In this document: in pieces, positions 16,542 through 25,367 of the stretch
Layout: each line of letters starts with the position of its first letter
How positions within the stretch are numbered: position 1 is the first letter of the stretch
Assembly: GCF_050717535.1 (NCBI RefSeq)
Contig: NZ_JBOITM010000067.1
Coordinates: 1 to 64,000, forward strand
From: Clostridium_AD sp050717535
GTDB lineage: Bacteria > Bacillota > Clostridia > Clostridiales > Clostridiaceae
DNA length: 64,000 nucleotides
Direction of reading: 5' to 3'
The notes under the pieces: generated by a model
The model's database searches: none
Told to the model about the DNA's origin: nothing
What the model saw: the letters and a program-made list of their open reading frames with translations, nothing else
Translations under genes and position numbers: made by a program

Positions 16542-17715
16542 AAGGGATTTGTTTATTGATGTAGCTTATGATAGTTTGATAAAAAAAGATGAGGAACTTT
16601 GTGGGGATAGGGTAGAAATAATAAGACTTGAAGACAGCACTATAATTGTCATGGCAGATGGTCTAGGTAGTGGGGTTAAAGCCAATATATTAGCCTCGCT
16701 AACATCTAAAATTGCCAGTACTATGCTTAAAGAAGGAGCGGACATCTATGAAACTGTAGATACTATTGTAAACACTCTACCGGTATGTAAGGTACGCCAA
16801 ATTGCTTACTGTACCTTTACTCTGATGAAAATTTATAATGATGGAAGAGCTTATATTGCAGAGTATGATAATCCACCTTTCTTTTTGATAAGGAATAATG
16901 AGGGTATTGAAATGGAGAAAAAAGAAAGTATTATCAATGAAAAAAAAGTAGTTGAAAGTCAATTTACACTGCAAGAAGGTGATGTTCTTACGGTTGTAAG
17001 TGATGGATGTATTCACGCAGGCATTGGCAACATATTAAATTTAGGTTGGAGTTGGGAGAATGTTCAAAATTACTTAATTAGAAATGCTCAATGTAGACGA
17101 AGCGCAAAAAATATTGAAAAAGATTTAATTCAGGTATGCTGGGATTTATATGGGGGGAAACCTGGAGATGACACTACGATTGTATGTGTAAAAGTTAGAA
17201 AGCCTGAAATTATTGATCTATTTACTGGGCCTCCTAAGGATGAGCGAAATGACAGCAATGTTATTAAAGAATTTATGAATGGAAATGGGAAAAAGGTAAT
17301 TTGTGGGGGGACAACCTCTAATATTGTAAGCAGAGAACTTGGCCGAAAGCTTAAAGTGAATTTAGACTTTTATGATAAAGATGTACCCCCTACGGCAACT
17401 ATGGATGGAATAGATCTAATAACAGAAGGGGTTTTAACTTTAAGCAAGGCATTAGAAAAGTTAAGTAAGTATGAAGCTGATTTTTCAAAACAAGAATCTT
17501 ATTGTGATTTAGATGGTAAAGACGGAGCTAGCAGACTTGTTAAAATGCTAATAGAAGATTGTACTCATTTTAATTTATGGGTAGGAAAGGCTATAAATCC
17601 AGCACATCAAAATCCGAATTTCCCAATAGATTTGAGTATTAAATTAAAGCTTGTCAATGAACTAGCGGAGCATATGAAAAAATTAGGGAAACATGTAAAC
17701 ATTAATTATCTATAA
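16534..17715 (+). CDS. SpoIIE/PP2C-type serine phosphatase of the H2-sensor operon
   Basis: About 393 residues. The start is GTG 16534, since GCAGGTGA lies 5 nt upstream; GTG 16525 is an alternative. Both overlap the upstream stop. Residues about 1-230 form a SpoIIE-like PPM phosphatase with metal-site acidic motifs IVMADGLGSG, TVVSDGCIHAG and KPGDDTTIV. The C-terminal 150 residues (from about FTGPPKDE) form a second domain with KKVICGGTTSNIVSREL that I do not recognise. Operon position implies it dephosphorylates a partner, perhaps an anti-sigma antagonist, in response to the sensory hydrogenase. No such partner lies nearby. Confidence 0.82.
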   Translation: MNKRDLFIDVAYDSLIKKDEELCGDRVEIIRLEDSTIIVMADGLGSGVKANILASLTSKIASTMLKEGADIYETVDTIVNTLPVCKVRQIAYCTFTLMKIYNDGRAYIAEYDNPPFFLIRNNEGIEMEKKESIINEKKVVESQFTLQEGDVLTVVSDGCIHAGIGNILNLGWSWENVQNYLIRNAQCRRSAKNIEKDLIQVCWDLYGGKPGDDTTIVCVKVRKPEIIDLFTGPPKDERNDSNVIKEFMNGNGKKVICGGTTSNIVSRELGRKLKVNLDFYDKDVPPTATMDGIDLITEGVLTLSKALEKLSKYEADFSKQESYCDLDGKDGASRLVKMLIEDCTHFNLWVGKAINPAHQNPNFPIDLSIKLKLVNELAEHMKKLGKHVNINYL

Positions 17716-17766
17716 AAAAAACAGCAGATTAATCGAGGCACAGGCCACGTTTAATCTGCTGTTTTT
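17713..17766. terminator. bidirectional terminator between the sensor operon and hydCBA
   Basis: ACAGCAGATTAA and TTAATCTGCTGT form a 12-bp stem, flanked by seven A on the left and five T on the right. It can end transcription from both converging operons. Confidence 0.9.
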
Positions 17767-17778
17767 CATAGATGCTAT

Positions 17779-19512
17779 TTAGTGTTTTGAGTAATGTGTA
17801 TGAAGAAGTTCATGAGCTTTTTCACCGTATGGCTCTCCAAGGAATTCTTTATATAGTTTTTTAATATATGGGTTATCGTGGGATTTTCTTATAGTCTTAT
17901 TTTTATCTTCACCATATAAAACAGCCATTCTCTTTTCTATTATATCTTCATAATCAGTTGAATAAGGCTGTCCGCCACCATTAATACATCCACCAGGACA
18001 AGCCATAATTTCGATTAAATGGTAATTGGCTTCTCCTGAGCGAATAGCTTCTAACAATTTACGAGCATTTCCAAGTCCACTAGCGATAGCGACTTTAACA
18101 TCCATGTCATTAATTTTTACGCAAGCTTCTTTTATACCTTCTAAACCTCTTACAGCCTCAAAATCTACACTTTCAAGTGTTTCATTTGTTAACCACTCAT
18201 AAGCAGTACGAAGGGCCGCTTCCATAACTCCACCAGAGGTACCAAAGAGTACTCCCGCTCCGGTAGATTCTCCAAGTGGATTATCAAATTCTTCTTCTGG
18301 TAATGAATTAAAATCAATTCCAGCCTCTTTAATCATTTTAGCTAGTTCTCTTGTACTTATAACTATATCTACATCTGGAACCCCATTGGTAGACATTTCT
18401 GGCCGTGCAGCTTCATATTTCTTTGCAAGACAAGGCATTACAGATACAACTATCATATCTTTTGCCTCTACATTCATTTTTTCTGCAAGATATGTTTTAG
18501 CAATAGCACCCCACATTTGTTGAGGTGATTTACAAGTAGATGGAATATCTAATAAATCACTAAATTGATGTTCAAAGAAATTAACCCAAGCAGGACAACA
18601 ACTTGTAAGCATTGGAAGTTTTCCGCCATGTTGTAATCTATGAGCAAATTCGCTAGCTTCCTCCATTATTGTTAAATCAGCTGCAAAATCAGTATCAAAT
18701 ACTTTAGTAAATCCTAAAGCTCTTAGTGCTGCAACCATTTTACCAGTAACAGCAGTACCATGTTCAATTCCAAATTCTTCACCTAGTGCAGCTCTAACTG
18801 CAGGAGCAGTTTGAACAACAACAACCTTTTCCTTTTGGTCTAAAGCATTCCAAACTTTAGAAGTATTATTAACCTCTGTTAATGCTCCAGTTGGACATAC
18901 AGAAACACATTTTCCACAGAAAGTACAAGTGGTTTCTCCTATTGGTAATGAAAAAGCAGTGGATACAACAGTGTTAAAGCCTCTGCCTATACCGGAAATA
19001 GCTCCAACAGTTTGAATTTCATTACAGACAGTTTCACAACGTCTGCATAATATACATTTATCTAAATTCCTAACAATAGAACTACTGGAATTATCTACAG
19101 GATAAGTTGACATTTCACCTTTATAACGAATTTCACGAATGCCTAATTCTGCAGCTAATCGTTGTAATTCACACTGAGTATTTTTATCACATAATAAGCA
19201 GTCTTGTGGATGGTCGGATAAAATTAATTCAAGCACAGTTCTACGTGCTTTAGTAGCTCTAATTGAATTTGTTTTAACAATCATTCCCTCCGTAGCAGGA
19301 GTTGAGCAGGCAGGAGCTAAGTTTCTTCGACCTACTACTTCAACAACACACACACGACAAGAACCTGGATGGTTTGTAGTTTTTCCATCATGCATATTTA
19401 AGTGACATAGTGTGGGTATGTTTATATTTAATATTTTAGCAGCTTGTAGAATAGTTGAGCCTTCTTCTACGTGGACTTTGTTTTCATTTATAGTAAGGGT
19501 AATTAAACTCAC
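17779..19512 (-). CDS. hydA: [FeFe]-hydrogenase catalytic subunit (bifurcating type)
   Basis: 577 residues from GTG 19512, which AGAGGTG precedes at good spacing; the upstream GTG 19521 lies inside that site. Order: plant-type [2Fe-2S] (C36, C52, C55, C69), His-Cys3 [4Fe-4S] (H101, C105, C108, C114), two [4Fe-4S] (C153-163, C196-206), then the H-cluster domain. The latter has TSCCPAW (C305 proton transfer, C306 ligand), VMPCLAKK (C361) and ACPGGCINGG (C505, C509). It makes or consumes H2, coupled to ferredoxin and NAD(P)H with HydB and HydC. It is last in the hydCBA operon and faces the H2-sensor operon. Confidence 0.95.
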   Translation of the reverse strand: MSLITLTINENKVHVEEGSTILQAAKILNINIPTLCHLNMHDGKTTNHPGSCRVCVVEVVGRRNLAPACSTPATEGMIVKTNSIRATKARRTVLELILSDHPQDCLLCDKNTQCELQRLAAELGIREIRYKGEMSTYPVDNSSSSIVRNLDKCILCRRCETVCNEIQTVGAISGIGRGFNTVVSTAFSLPIGETTCTFCGKCVSVCPTGALTEVNNTSKVWNALDQKEKVVVVQTAPAVRAALGEEFGIEHGTAVTGKMVAALRALGFTKVFDTDFAADLTIMEEASEFAHRLQHGGKLPMLTSCCPAWVNFFEHQFSDLLDIPSTCKSPQQMWGAIAKTYLAEKMNVEAKDMIVVSVMPCLAKKYEAARPEMSTNGVPDVDIVISTRELAKMIKEAGIDFNSLPEEEFDNPLGESTGAGVLFGTSGGVMEAALRTAYEWLTNETLESVDFEAVRGLEGIKEACVKINDMDVKVAIASGLGNARKLLEAIRSGEANYHLIEIMACPGGCINGGGQPYSTDYEDIIEKRMAVLYGEDKNKTIRKSHDNPYIKKLYKEFLGEPYGEKAHELLHTHYSKH

Positions 19513-19560
19513 AGCGTGCACCTCTTTCTTATATTTCTATATTTTAGATTTACTAACATA

Positions 19561-21456
19561 TTATTTTTTTATAATTGCATTAACCGGGCACGCAACTTGG
19601 CAGGCACCACATTTAATACATTTATCTTGGTCAATAACATGTAATGTTTTAACTTTTCCGCTGATACAATTAACAGGACATTGTCTTGCGCATTTTGTGC
19701 ATCCGATACATTTATCCGTGATAGTGTATCTTAGTAAGTTCTTGCATACTCCAGCTGGACAAGTTTTGTCATATACATGAGCTTCATATTCACTCATAAA
19801 GTATTTTAAAGTGCTTAACACTGGATTTGGAGCAGTTTGCCCAAGTCCACAAAGTGAAGTATCTTTAATTGTATTTGCAAGTGATTTTAGCTTGTGTAAA
19901 TCTAGTTTTGTCCCATTTCCTTTTGAAATCTTATCTAACATTTCCAGAAGACGTTTATTTCCAATTCTACAAGGAGAACACTTACCACAAGATTCTTCTA
20001 CAGTGAATTCTAAATAGAATTTAGCTATATCAATCATACAATTATCTTCATCCATAACAATCATACCACCAGAACCCATCATAGATCCAATAGCACTTAG
20101 GGATTCATAATCAATTGGAGTATCCAAAAACTCTGCTGTAATACATCCGCCTGATGGACCACCTGTTTGAACAGCTTTAAATTCACGACCGTTCTTAATT
20201 CCGCCACCGATATCAAATATGATTTCTCGAAGGGTAGTACCCATTGGAACTTCTACTAGTCCAACGTTATTAATTTTACCTGCAAGAGCGAAAACTTTTG
20301 TTCCTTTAGATGTTGCTGTTCCTATAGAACTATACCATGCAGCACCTTTATTAATGATAGCTGGAATATTTGCAAGAGTTTCAACATTGTTAACACAAGT
20401 TGGTTTATTCCATAATCCACTTTGAGCTGGGAATGGTGGCTTATTAGTTGGTTCTCCACGTTGACCCTCAATGGATTGAATTAATGCAGTTTCTTCTCCA
20501 CATACAAAAGCGCCAGCACCATATTTAATCTCTATATCAAAGCTAAAATTTGTTCCTAAAATGTTTTTTCCAAGAAGGCCACATTCGCGAGCTTGGTCTA
20601 TAGCTGTTCTTAATCTGCTAATGGCAAGAGGGTACTCAGCTCTAATGTAAATATTACCAATTGAAGCACCAATACTATAACCAGCTATTGCCATAGCTTC
20701 TAGAACACTATGAGGGTCACCTTCAAGAATAGAGCGGTCCATAAAAGCCCCAGGGTCTCCTTCATCAGCATTACAAATTATATATTTTTGATCAGCATCG
20801 TACATTTTTGCAAAGGCCCATTTCTTACCTGTTGGAAAGCCGCCGCCGCCTCTGCCTCGAAGTCCTGAGTCAATCATTAATTTTATAATATCATCCTGAG
20901 ACATTTCTGTAATTACCTTGCCTAAGGCTAAGTAACCATCTTCTGCTATGTATTCTTTTATATCTTCAGGATTAATAAGACCACAGTTTCTAAGGGCAAT
21001 TCTTACTTGCTTTTTATAGAAAGGCATATCCTCTTGTTTTTTTACTTTTATTTTTGAACTTGGTTCTTCAAATAAAAGTCTTTCAATAACGTTGCCCTTT
21101 AATAAATGCTCTTTAACTATTTCCTCTGCATCACTTGGTTTAACATTAACGTAGAATACGTTATCAGGTGAGATTTTTACTATGGGACCTTTTTCACAAA
21201 ATCCAAAACAACCAGTTATAGCAGCAGTTACTTCATCAGTTAGTCCATTAGCTGCAATTTCACTTTGAAGATTTGCGAGTATTTCATCACTTTGAGCTGA
21301 CTTACAGCCTGTGCCACCGCAAATTGATAAATATCGGCAGCATCTATTACCTTCAGAAGTCTTTTCAAGTTCTTCGTTTATCTTTCTCATTTCTAGTAAT
21401 GTATTATATCTATTTTGAATTTCTTTAAGTTCATTAAAAGTATTAATTTTATTCAA
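19561..21456 (-). CDS. hydB: NuoF-like subunit of the bifurcating hydrogenase
   Basis: 631 residues. The start is TTG 21456, 7 nt after AGGAGGG. An N-terminal thioredoxin-like [2Fe-2S] domain (about 40-125) has CCRYLSICGGTGC and CFGFC. The NuoF core has the glycine-rich NADH/FMN loop GLRGRGGGGFPTGKKW and GAGAFVCGEETALIQS, plus the [4Fe-4S] motif ESCGKCSPCRIG. Two ferredoxin-type [4Fe-4S] motifs end the protein (CIGCTKCARQCPVNC, CIKCGACQVACPVNA). It is the flavin subunit where electrons from NADH and ferredoxin meet. The 12-nt gap to hydC and the shared order show an operon. Confidence 0.95.
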   Translation of the reverse strand: MNKINTFNELKEIQNRYNTLLEMRKINEELEKTSEGNRCCRYLSICGGTGCKSAQSDEILANLQSEIAANGLTDEVTAAITGCFGFCEKGPIVKISPDNVFYVNVKPSDAEEIVKEHLLKGNVIERLLFEEPSSKIKVKKQEDMPFYKKQVRIALRNCGLINPEDIKEYIAEDGYLALGKVITEMSQDDIIKLMIDSGLRGRGGGGFPTGKKWAFAKMYDADQKYIICNADEGDPGAFMDRSILEGDPHSVLEAMAIAGYSIGASIGNIYIRAEYPLAISRLRTAIDQARECGLLGKNILGTNFSFDIEIKYGAGAFVCGEETALIQSIEGQRGEPTNKPPFPAQSGLWNKPTCVNNVETLANIPAIINKGAAWYSSIGTATSKGTKVFALAGKINNVGLVEVPMGTTLREIIFDIGGGIKNGREFKAVQTGGPSGGCITAEFLDTPIDYESLSAIGSMMGSGGMIVMDEDNCMIDIAKFYLEFTVEESCGKCSPCRIGNKRLLEMLDKISKGNGTKLDLHKLKSLANTIKDTSLCGLGQTAPNPVLSTLKYFMSEYEAHVYDKTCPAGVCKNLLRYTITDKCIGCTKCARQCPVNCISGKVKTLHVIDQDKCIKCGACQVACPVNAIIKK

Positions 21457-21468
21457 TATAGTTCCCTC

Positions 21469-21948
21469 CTACTTCGCATAATCTGCTAGTATTTTGTCTA
21501 CTTGATCTACTGTAACATGTCCATAAACTTTGTCATTTACAGTTACTACAGGCGCAAGGCCACAAGCACCTACACACCTTAATGAGCCTAATGTAAATCT
21601 ACCATTTTCAGTAGTTTCGCCATTTTTAACCTTTAACTTCTTTTGAAACTCATCAAGCACATCGCCAGAACCTCTAACGAAACAAGCAGTTCCCATGCAA
21701 ACATTTATTACATATTCACCCCTTGGTTTAATAGTGAAGTAGGAATAAAAAGTTACAACACCATAAACTTTAGAAACTGGGATACTTAATTTTTCTGCTA
21801 CAAAAGATTGTACCTCTTGAGGTAAGTAGCCAAATAAGCCTTGTGCTTTGTGAAGCACTTCGATAAGAGCACCCTCTTTACTTGGAAGGTCATTAATAAA
21901 CTTTTCTAAAACTTTGAAATCTTCTCCCTTTAAACAATTAGAACACAC
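21469..21948 (-). CDS. hydC: NuoE-like subunit of the bifurcating hydrogenase
   Basis: 159 residues. The start is GTG, 8 nt after AGGAGGT. It has an N-terminal helical bundle and a thioredoxin-like [2Fe-2S] domain with NVCMGTACFVRG and LRCVGACGLAP (C-x4-C ... C-x3-C). It is the small electron-transfer partner of HydB and the first gene of the hydCBA operon. Confidence 0.94.
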   Translation of the reverse strand: MCSNCLKGEDFKVLEKFINDLPSKEGALIEVLHKAQGLFGYLPQEVQSFVAEKLSIPVSKVYGVVTFYSYFTIKPRGEYVINVCMGTACFVRGSGDVLDEFQKKLKVKNGETTENGRFTLGSLRCVGACGLAPVVTVNDKVYGHVTVDQVDKILADYAK

Positions 21949-22899
21949 TACAACATACCTCCTTTAAAATCTATGATTACATATAGATGAGTATAAATTT
22001 TAAATTAAAACCCACTATATGATTGTGCATTGCGTTGAAATATTGTGAAAAATTAAACTTTAACAAATAATCTTATAATTATTTTTTTGTGAACATATGA
22101 AAGAATGTCATTAATGTGTGAAACATATTTAAAAATCATAGAGGTACATCGCAATAAATTTCAATGCGAATCTTATTATTCATATATTCATATAATTTCA
22201 AGCACACTGCATCTAATATATTATAATAGAAATTAATCAAAAAATCTAGTAAATAATTAGTTAATTTTGATTATTGCAAATATAAGGAAAAATATAGTGA
22301 AAAGCCTAAAATGTTATATAATTATGGAAAGTAAAAAAACAATATTTAATGGCGATTATAATTGTGGAAATATAGAAAAAAATAGTATAAATTAGGAAGT
22401 GGATACATATTATTTGATAATAATATGTTAATATTAGATGAACAGCAATGCTAAAATAAAAAATATGTAAAATATTGTATAAAACTGTTAGGTTAATGCT
22501 ATTTATAATCACAGCAGCTAATAAGTTTGATAAAATAGCTAGTTCTATTAGCACAGTTTAACAAAAGGTAGATGAAGTAACAAATTTGCAACTTGTATTA
22601 AAAGAATTAGATATTTCTACTTTAAAATAATGAACAAGTTATCAAAACTGAAGATAGAATAAAATGTATATAAAGAATTTATTTTCGATTTTTGGATATA
22701 ATATTCTAAATATAAGGGTACAAAATTTTTAGTGGGTCCATATAAGATTCTGCTAATTTAGTTGTAAGCGGTTTTTATTATGTCTGAATAAAAAAGAAAT
22801 TTCACCATTATTATAAAATTAAGTTGACTTATTGATTATATAATTTAAAATGGAACATATATAATAATATAAATTAACAATTGAAAGGGGTATTATAAA
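21949..22899. other. 950-bp region without an intact gene
   Basis: The right part should carry the hydC promoter on the minus strand. A TTGTGAA-N10-TTAACAA inverted repeat lies at 22043-22066. The middle is stop-rich. An 82-codon minus-strand frame at 22306-22554 is low-complexity and hydrophobic without a ribosome site. A possible relic frame lies at 22496-22630. Near the end, TTGACT (22824-22829), a 16-nt spacer and TAAAAT (22846-22851) could be the promoter of the metallochaperone gene. Confidence 0.45.
22496..22630 (+). pseudogene. possible short gene relic
   Basis: One frame reads MLFIITAANKFDKIASSIST, then a TAA, then QKVDEVTNLQLVLKELDIS and a final TAA. The composition looks protein-like on both sides of the single stop, unlike the surrounding stop-dense sequence. 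No family was recognised and there is no ribosome site, so this is weak. Confidence 0.2.
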
Positions 22900-23112
22900 A
22901 TGAAGAAAAAAATATATATTGATGGAATGAGTTGTAGTCATTGTGTAAGTCATGTTAAGGAAGCCCTATTAGACATTGGTGCTATTAAAGTAAAAGTTGA
23001 TTTAGAAGAAAAATTTGCAACAGCAGAATTTGAAGATGAAATAAATGATAGTGAAATTACAGAAGCCATTGAAGATGCAGGATATGAAGTTACTGAAATA
23101 GAGGAAGATTAG
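22900..23112 (+). CDS. heavy-metal-associated (CopZ/HMA-type) metallochaperone
   Basis: 70 residues, a single HMA ferredoxin-like domain with the metal site GMSCSHC (C12, C15) and the C-terminal pattern EDAGYEV. CopZ-like proteins carry Cu(I) or similar soft metals to P-type ATPases or regulators. No ATPase gene is adjacent. Start ATG with GAAAGGGG upstream. The very acidic C-terminus (EIEED) is common in this family. Confidence 0.88.
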   Translation: MKKKIYIDGMSCSHCVSHVKEALLDIGAIKVKVDLEEKFATAEFEDEINDSEITEAIEDAGYEVTEIEED

Positions 23113-23150
23113 TTTAGAAACTATTTAGCTTAATGATTATAAATGCTAGT

Positions 23151-23202
23151 ATAATTAACACTGCCCCTGTTCATTTTAATGAACAGGGGCAGTGTTAATT
23201 AT
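23151..23202. repeat. perfect 25-bp palindrome with 2-nt centre
   Basis: Positions 23151-23175 and 23178-23202 are exact reverse complements, with core ACACTGCCCCTGTTCATT. No T-run follows on either side. The right arm contains the stop codon of the degraded patatin gene. It could act as a bidirectional terminator by stem strength alone, or be a small mobile palindrome. Confidence 0.85.
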
Positions 23203-23650
23203 ATCTGAATTTATTTATATATTCTTCAAAGTCCCAATTAGATAAAAATTGTTTAGCACTTACATAGCCACCTTTATATAGGTGAATTGCAGTTTTTTTT
23301 TGGAAGGTTAAAATCTGTAGGCAGTACTCCATATGTTGGAATAATAACAGAGCGAATTAGATTTTCTTCATTTAAATATTCACTTGTGGTCTTATTAAAC
23401 ATAGTATGAGCCACTGCAATTAAAAATGGCAATGATTCATTAGATTTAAGATTATTGTTAATAGAAGGAGTTGTCTGGAATCTAAAGCCAATAGTGGGCC
23501 ATCTAGGTATTGAATTTACATCGAAAATGGTTAGCGGGAAATTACAGGTAACACTCCCATCTACAATATAGGCAGTGCCAGAAGTGGTGTTAAGTTGTAC
23601 AGGTTTAAAGTGAATGTAATGATAAATGGAACACTTTAAAAAAATTTAAA
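23195..23650 (-). pseudogene. patatin-like phospholipase remnant (C-terminal third, frameshifted)
   Basis: The minus strand reads YIHFKPVQLNTTSGTAYIVD then GSVTCNFPLTIFD and IPRWPTIGFRFQ, the active-site Asp (DG) and following region of patatin-like lipases. The frame breaks in a run of nine T (plus strand 23293-23301). It resumes as AIHLYKGGYVSAKQFLSNWD, ending at TAA 23195-23197. The N-terminal half with the oxyanion hole and catalytic serine (GxSxG) is missing; an in-frame stop precedes the remnant near 23650. The single-base shift could be a sequencing error, but the missing half makes it a true remnant. Confidence 0.72.
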
Positions 23651-23672
23651 CTAAAAGAGTAAAGAAAATAAT

Positions 23673-23703
23673 AAATCCTAGATTAAATTAAAATCTAGGA
23701 TTT
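23673..23703 (-). terminator. hairpin downstream of the holin-like gene
   Basis: AAATCCTAGATT and AATCTAGGATTT form a 12-bp stem 5 nt past the stop. The following minus-strand sequence is T-rich but interrupted (TATTATTTTC). Confidence 0.65.
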
Positions 23704-23707
23704 ACAA

Positions 23708-24565
23708 TTATATTATCTTACGTGCATCAATTATTGTTTGATATAAAACTATTACAATATAATCAATAATTTGATTTTTTTTCTCGCTTATAGTTTTATT
23801 GGAATAACAAATGCTTTTAAGATTTAAAACGAATTTATCTAGTTTAGGTTGATTCTGCCAGGAAAGATTCACAATATATTTAGTTGGTATTTTTTCTTCT
23901 TCCCATTTTTTATTCATATCGTTAAAACCTAATTCTACTGTTGATAGTATCTTATAAAACAATATATCCGGATTACCAGAAGGCATTTTATCTATTAATA
24001 GGATTTGATTAATAATAGTTTTAATTACATCATACTTAATTTCTAAAAATCGTCGCATATATTTATCTTCAAAAGCAGGAATTTGATAATTTATTATATC
24101 ATCCATATCTGGAGAATCATTTTTCTTGTTATTCGAGGTTTCTAATATAGTATTTAATCCAGGTATTTTTAGGGATTTAAATAATAAAGGTATAATATTA
24201 GCAATTATAGGCACTCCCAGTAAGGTTAGATTTTCTAAAATGCTTACACTTTCTGTAATCCCTAAAAAAGCTATAATAATTTGTGATAACATGCTTGTTG
24301 ATATTAGTGGGTTTAGAATAGTCTCCAGTAACCTAACTGTAATTATGCAAAGCGTATAAGTGATGACTTTTTTAGTGGCTTTACGTAATCCAGTACTGGA
24401 AAATCTTTTGTATTTTATAGCGGTAGATATACCTGTGAAAGTATCTAGAATAATAAGCACTAAGAGAATGCCATATGAGACTTGCATGCTTGTAAATATC
24501 TCTGATAGAAATCCTATTATTCCAGATAATCCATATATTTTTGGCGAGTTTTCGTTTATAACCAT
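23708..24565 (-). CDS. phage-holin-family (TcdE/holin 4-1 type) membrane protein with extra C-terminal domain
   Basis: 285 residues from ATG 24565, which GGAGATG precedes; upstream in-frame codons lack a ribosome site. Residues about 15-130 resemble the toxin-secretion/phage-lysis holin family: VLIILDTFTGISTAIKYKRF, then SSTGLRKATKK and three hydrophobic helices. Typical members end near 140 residues. This one continues with about 150 soluble, mostly helical residues (from about SNNKKNDSPDMDD). No phage or endolysin genes are near. It could be a chromosomal holin-like protein with an added cytoplasmic domain of unknown role. Confidence 0.65.
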   Translation of the reverse strand: MVINENSPKIYGLSGIIGFLSEIFTSMQVSYGILLVLIILDTFTGISTAIKYKRFSSTGLRKATKKVITYTLCIITVRLLETILNPLISTSMLSQIIIAFLGITESVSILENLTLLGVPIIANIIPLLFKSLKIPGLNTILETSNNKKNDSPDMDDIINYQIPAFEDKYMRRFLEIKYDVIKTIINQILLIDKMPSGNPDILFYKILSTVELGFNDMNKKWEEEKIPTKYIVNLSWQNQPKLDKFVLNLKSICYSNKTISEKKNQIIDYIVIVLYQTIIDARKII

Positions 24566-24680
24566 TTTTTCATCTCCATCAATAGTGCATAAATGCAAAT
24601 ATGGAATAAATAATTTCAATAATTATCTATTCCATATAATATATGCAGTAATTAAGAGAAATGATATGGATGCGCTTTAA

Positions 24681-24708
24681 TTGAAGAACTTCAATTGAAG
24701 AACTTCAA
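24681..24708. repeat. 14-bp palindromic unit repeated in tandem at a gene end
   Basis: TTGAAGAACTTCAA occurs twice head to tail (24681-24694, 24695-24708). It covers the last codons and stop of the phosphoesterase gene and duplicates them into the 3' flank. Confidence 0.8.
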
Positions 24709-25182
24709 TTGAACATCTATTTTTCTATCTTGTATTTCTAAAATAACATAGGAATACCATGGCTCACGTCTCTTATAGGAGGGAGAACCTGGATTTATCA
24801 TGAGTATTTTATTCTTAGTCAAAATCAATGGCTGATGACTGTGACCAAAGACTATTATATCCACTTTATCTCCACTAAACTGGTTATAAGCTGTATCTAA
24901 TGTGTTTTTGTTATTACCATGACCGTGGTACAAACCAATTTTATATCCTTCCACAGATATGATCATTTTTTCTTTTAATAAATCTCTAATGTATCCTTTG
25001 TCATTATTTCCCCATACTCCAACAAAGTTTTTATGCTCTCTTAATTTTGATACTATACTAGAGGAAACATAATCCCCAGCATGAATTATCATATCAGTAT
25101 CTTTAGATATATTATCTATGAATTTGAAAATTTTATCGTTATGTTTTTTAACATGAGTATCAGATAATATCGCAATTTTCAT
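24691..25182 (-). CDS. YfcE/MJ0936-type metallophosphoesterase
   Basis: 163 residues with all calcineurin-like metal motifs: SDTH (7-10), HAGD (35-38), GNND, HGHG and GHSH. Small members of this class are Mn-dependent phosphodiesterases acting on bis-p-nitrophenyl phosphate in vitro; their natural substrate is usually unknown. It stands alone. The ATG follows GAAGGTGATGAG. Its 3' end lies in a duplicated 14-bp unit. Confidence 0.9.
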   Translation of the reverse strand: MKIAILSDTHVKKHNDKIFKFIDNISKDTDMIIHAGDYVSSSIVSKLREHKNFVGVWGNNDKGYIRDLLKEKMIISVEGYKIGLYHGHGNNKNTLDTAYNQFSGDKVDIIVFGHSHQPLILTKNKILMINPGSPSYKRREPWYSYVILEIQDRKIDVQLKFFN

Positions 25183-25367
25183 ATCTCATCACCTTCTAAT
25201 AGTATATTATTATATAGTGTGCCTTGATACACAAATAGTATTTAAGTATATATATAAATATAATACAATACATCACCAAATTAATTCCTTTATCATGACA
25301 TTTTTGGTATGATTATTGTATAATAAATTATAACTAAATAATTGGAATTTATTTGCGAGGAGAAAAA

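Noticed and set aside
22306..22554. 82-codon minus-strand frame in the gap upstream of hydC
   Set aside because: Hydrophobic Ile/Tyr/Phe-rich translation typical of non-coding AT-rich sequence, with no ribosome site.
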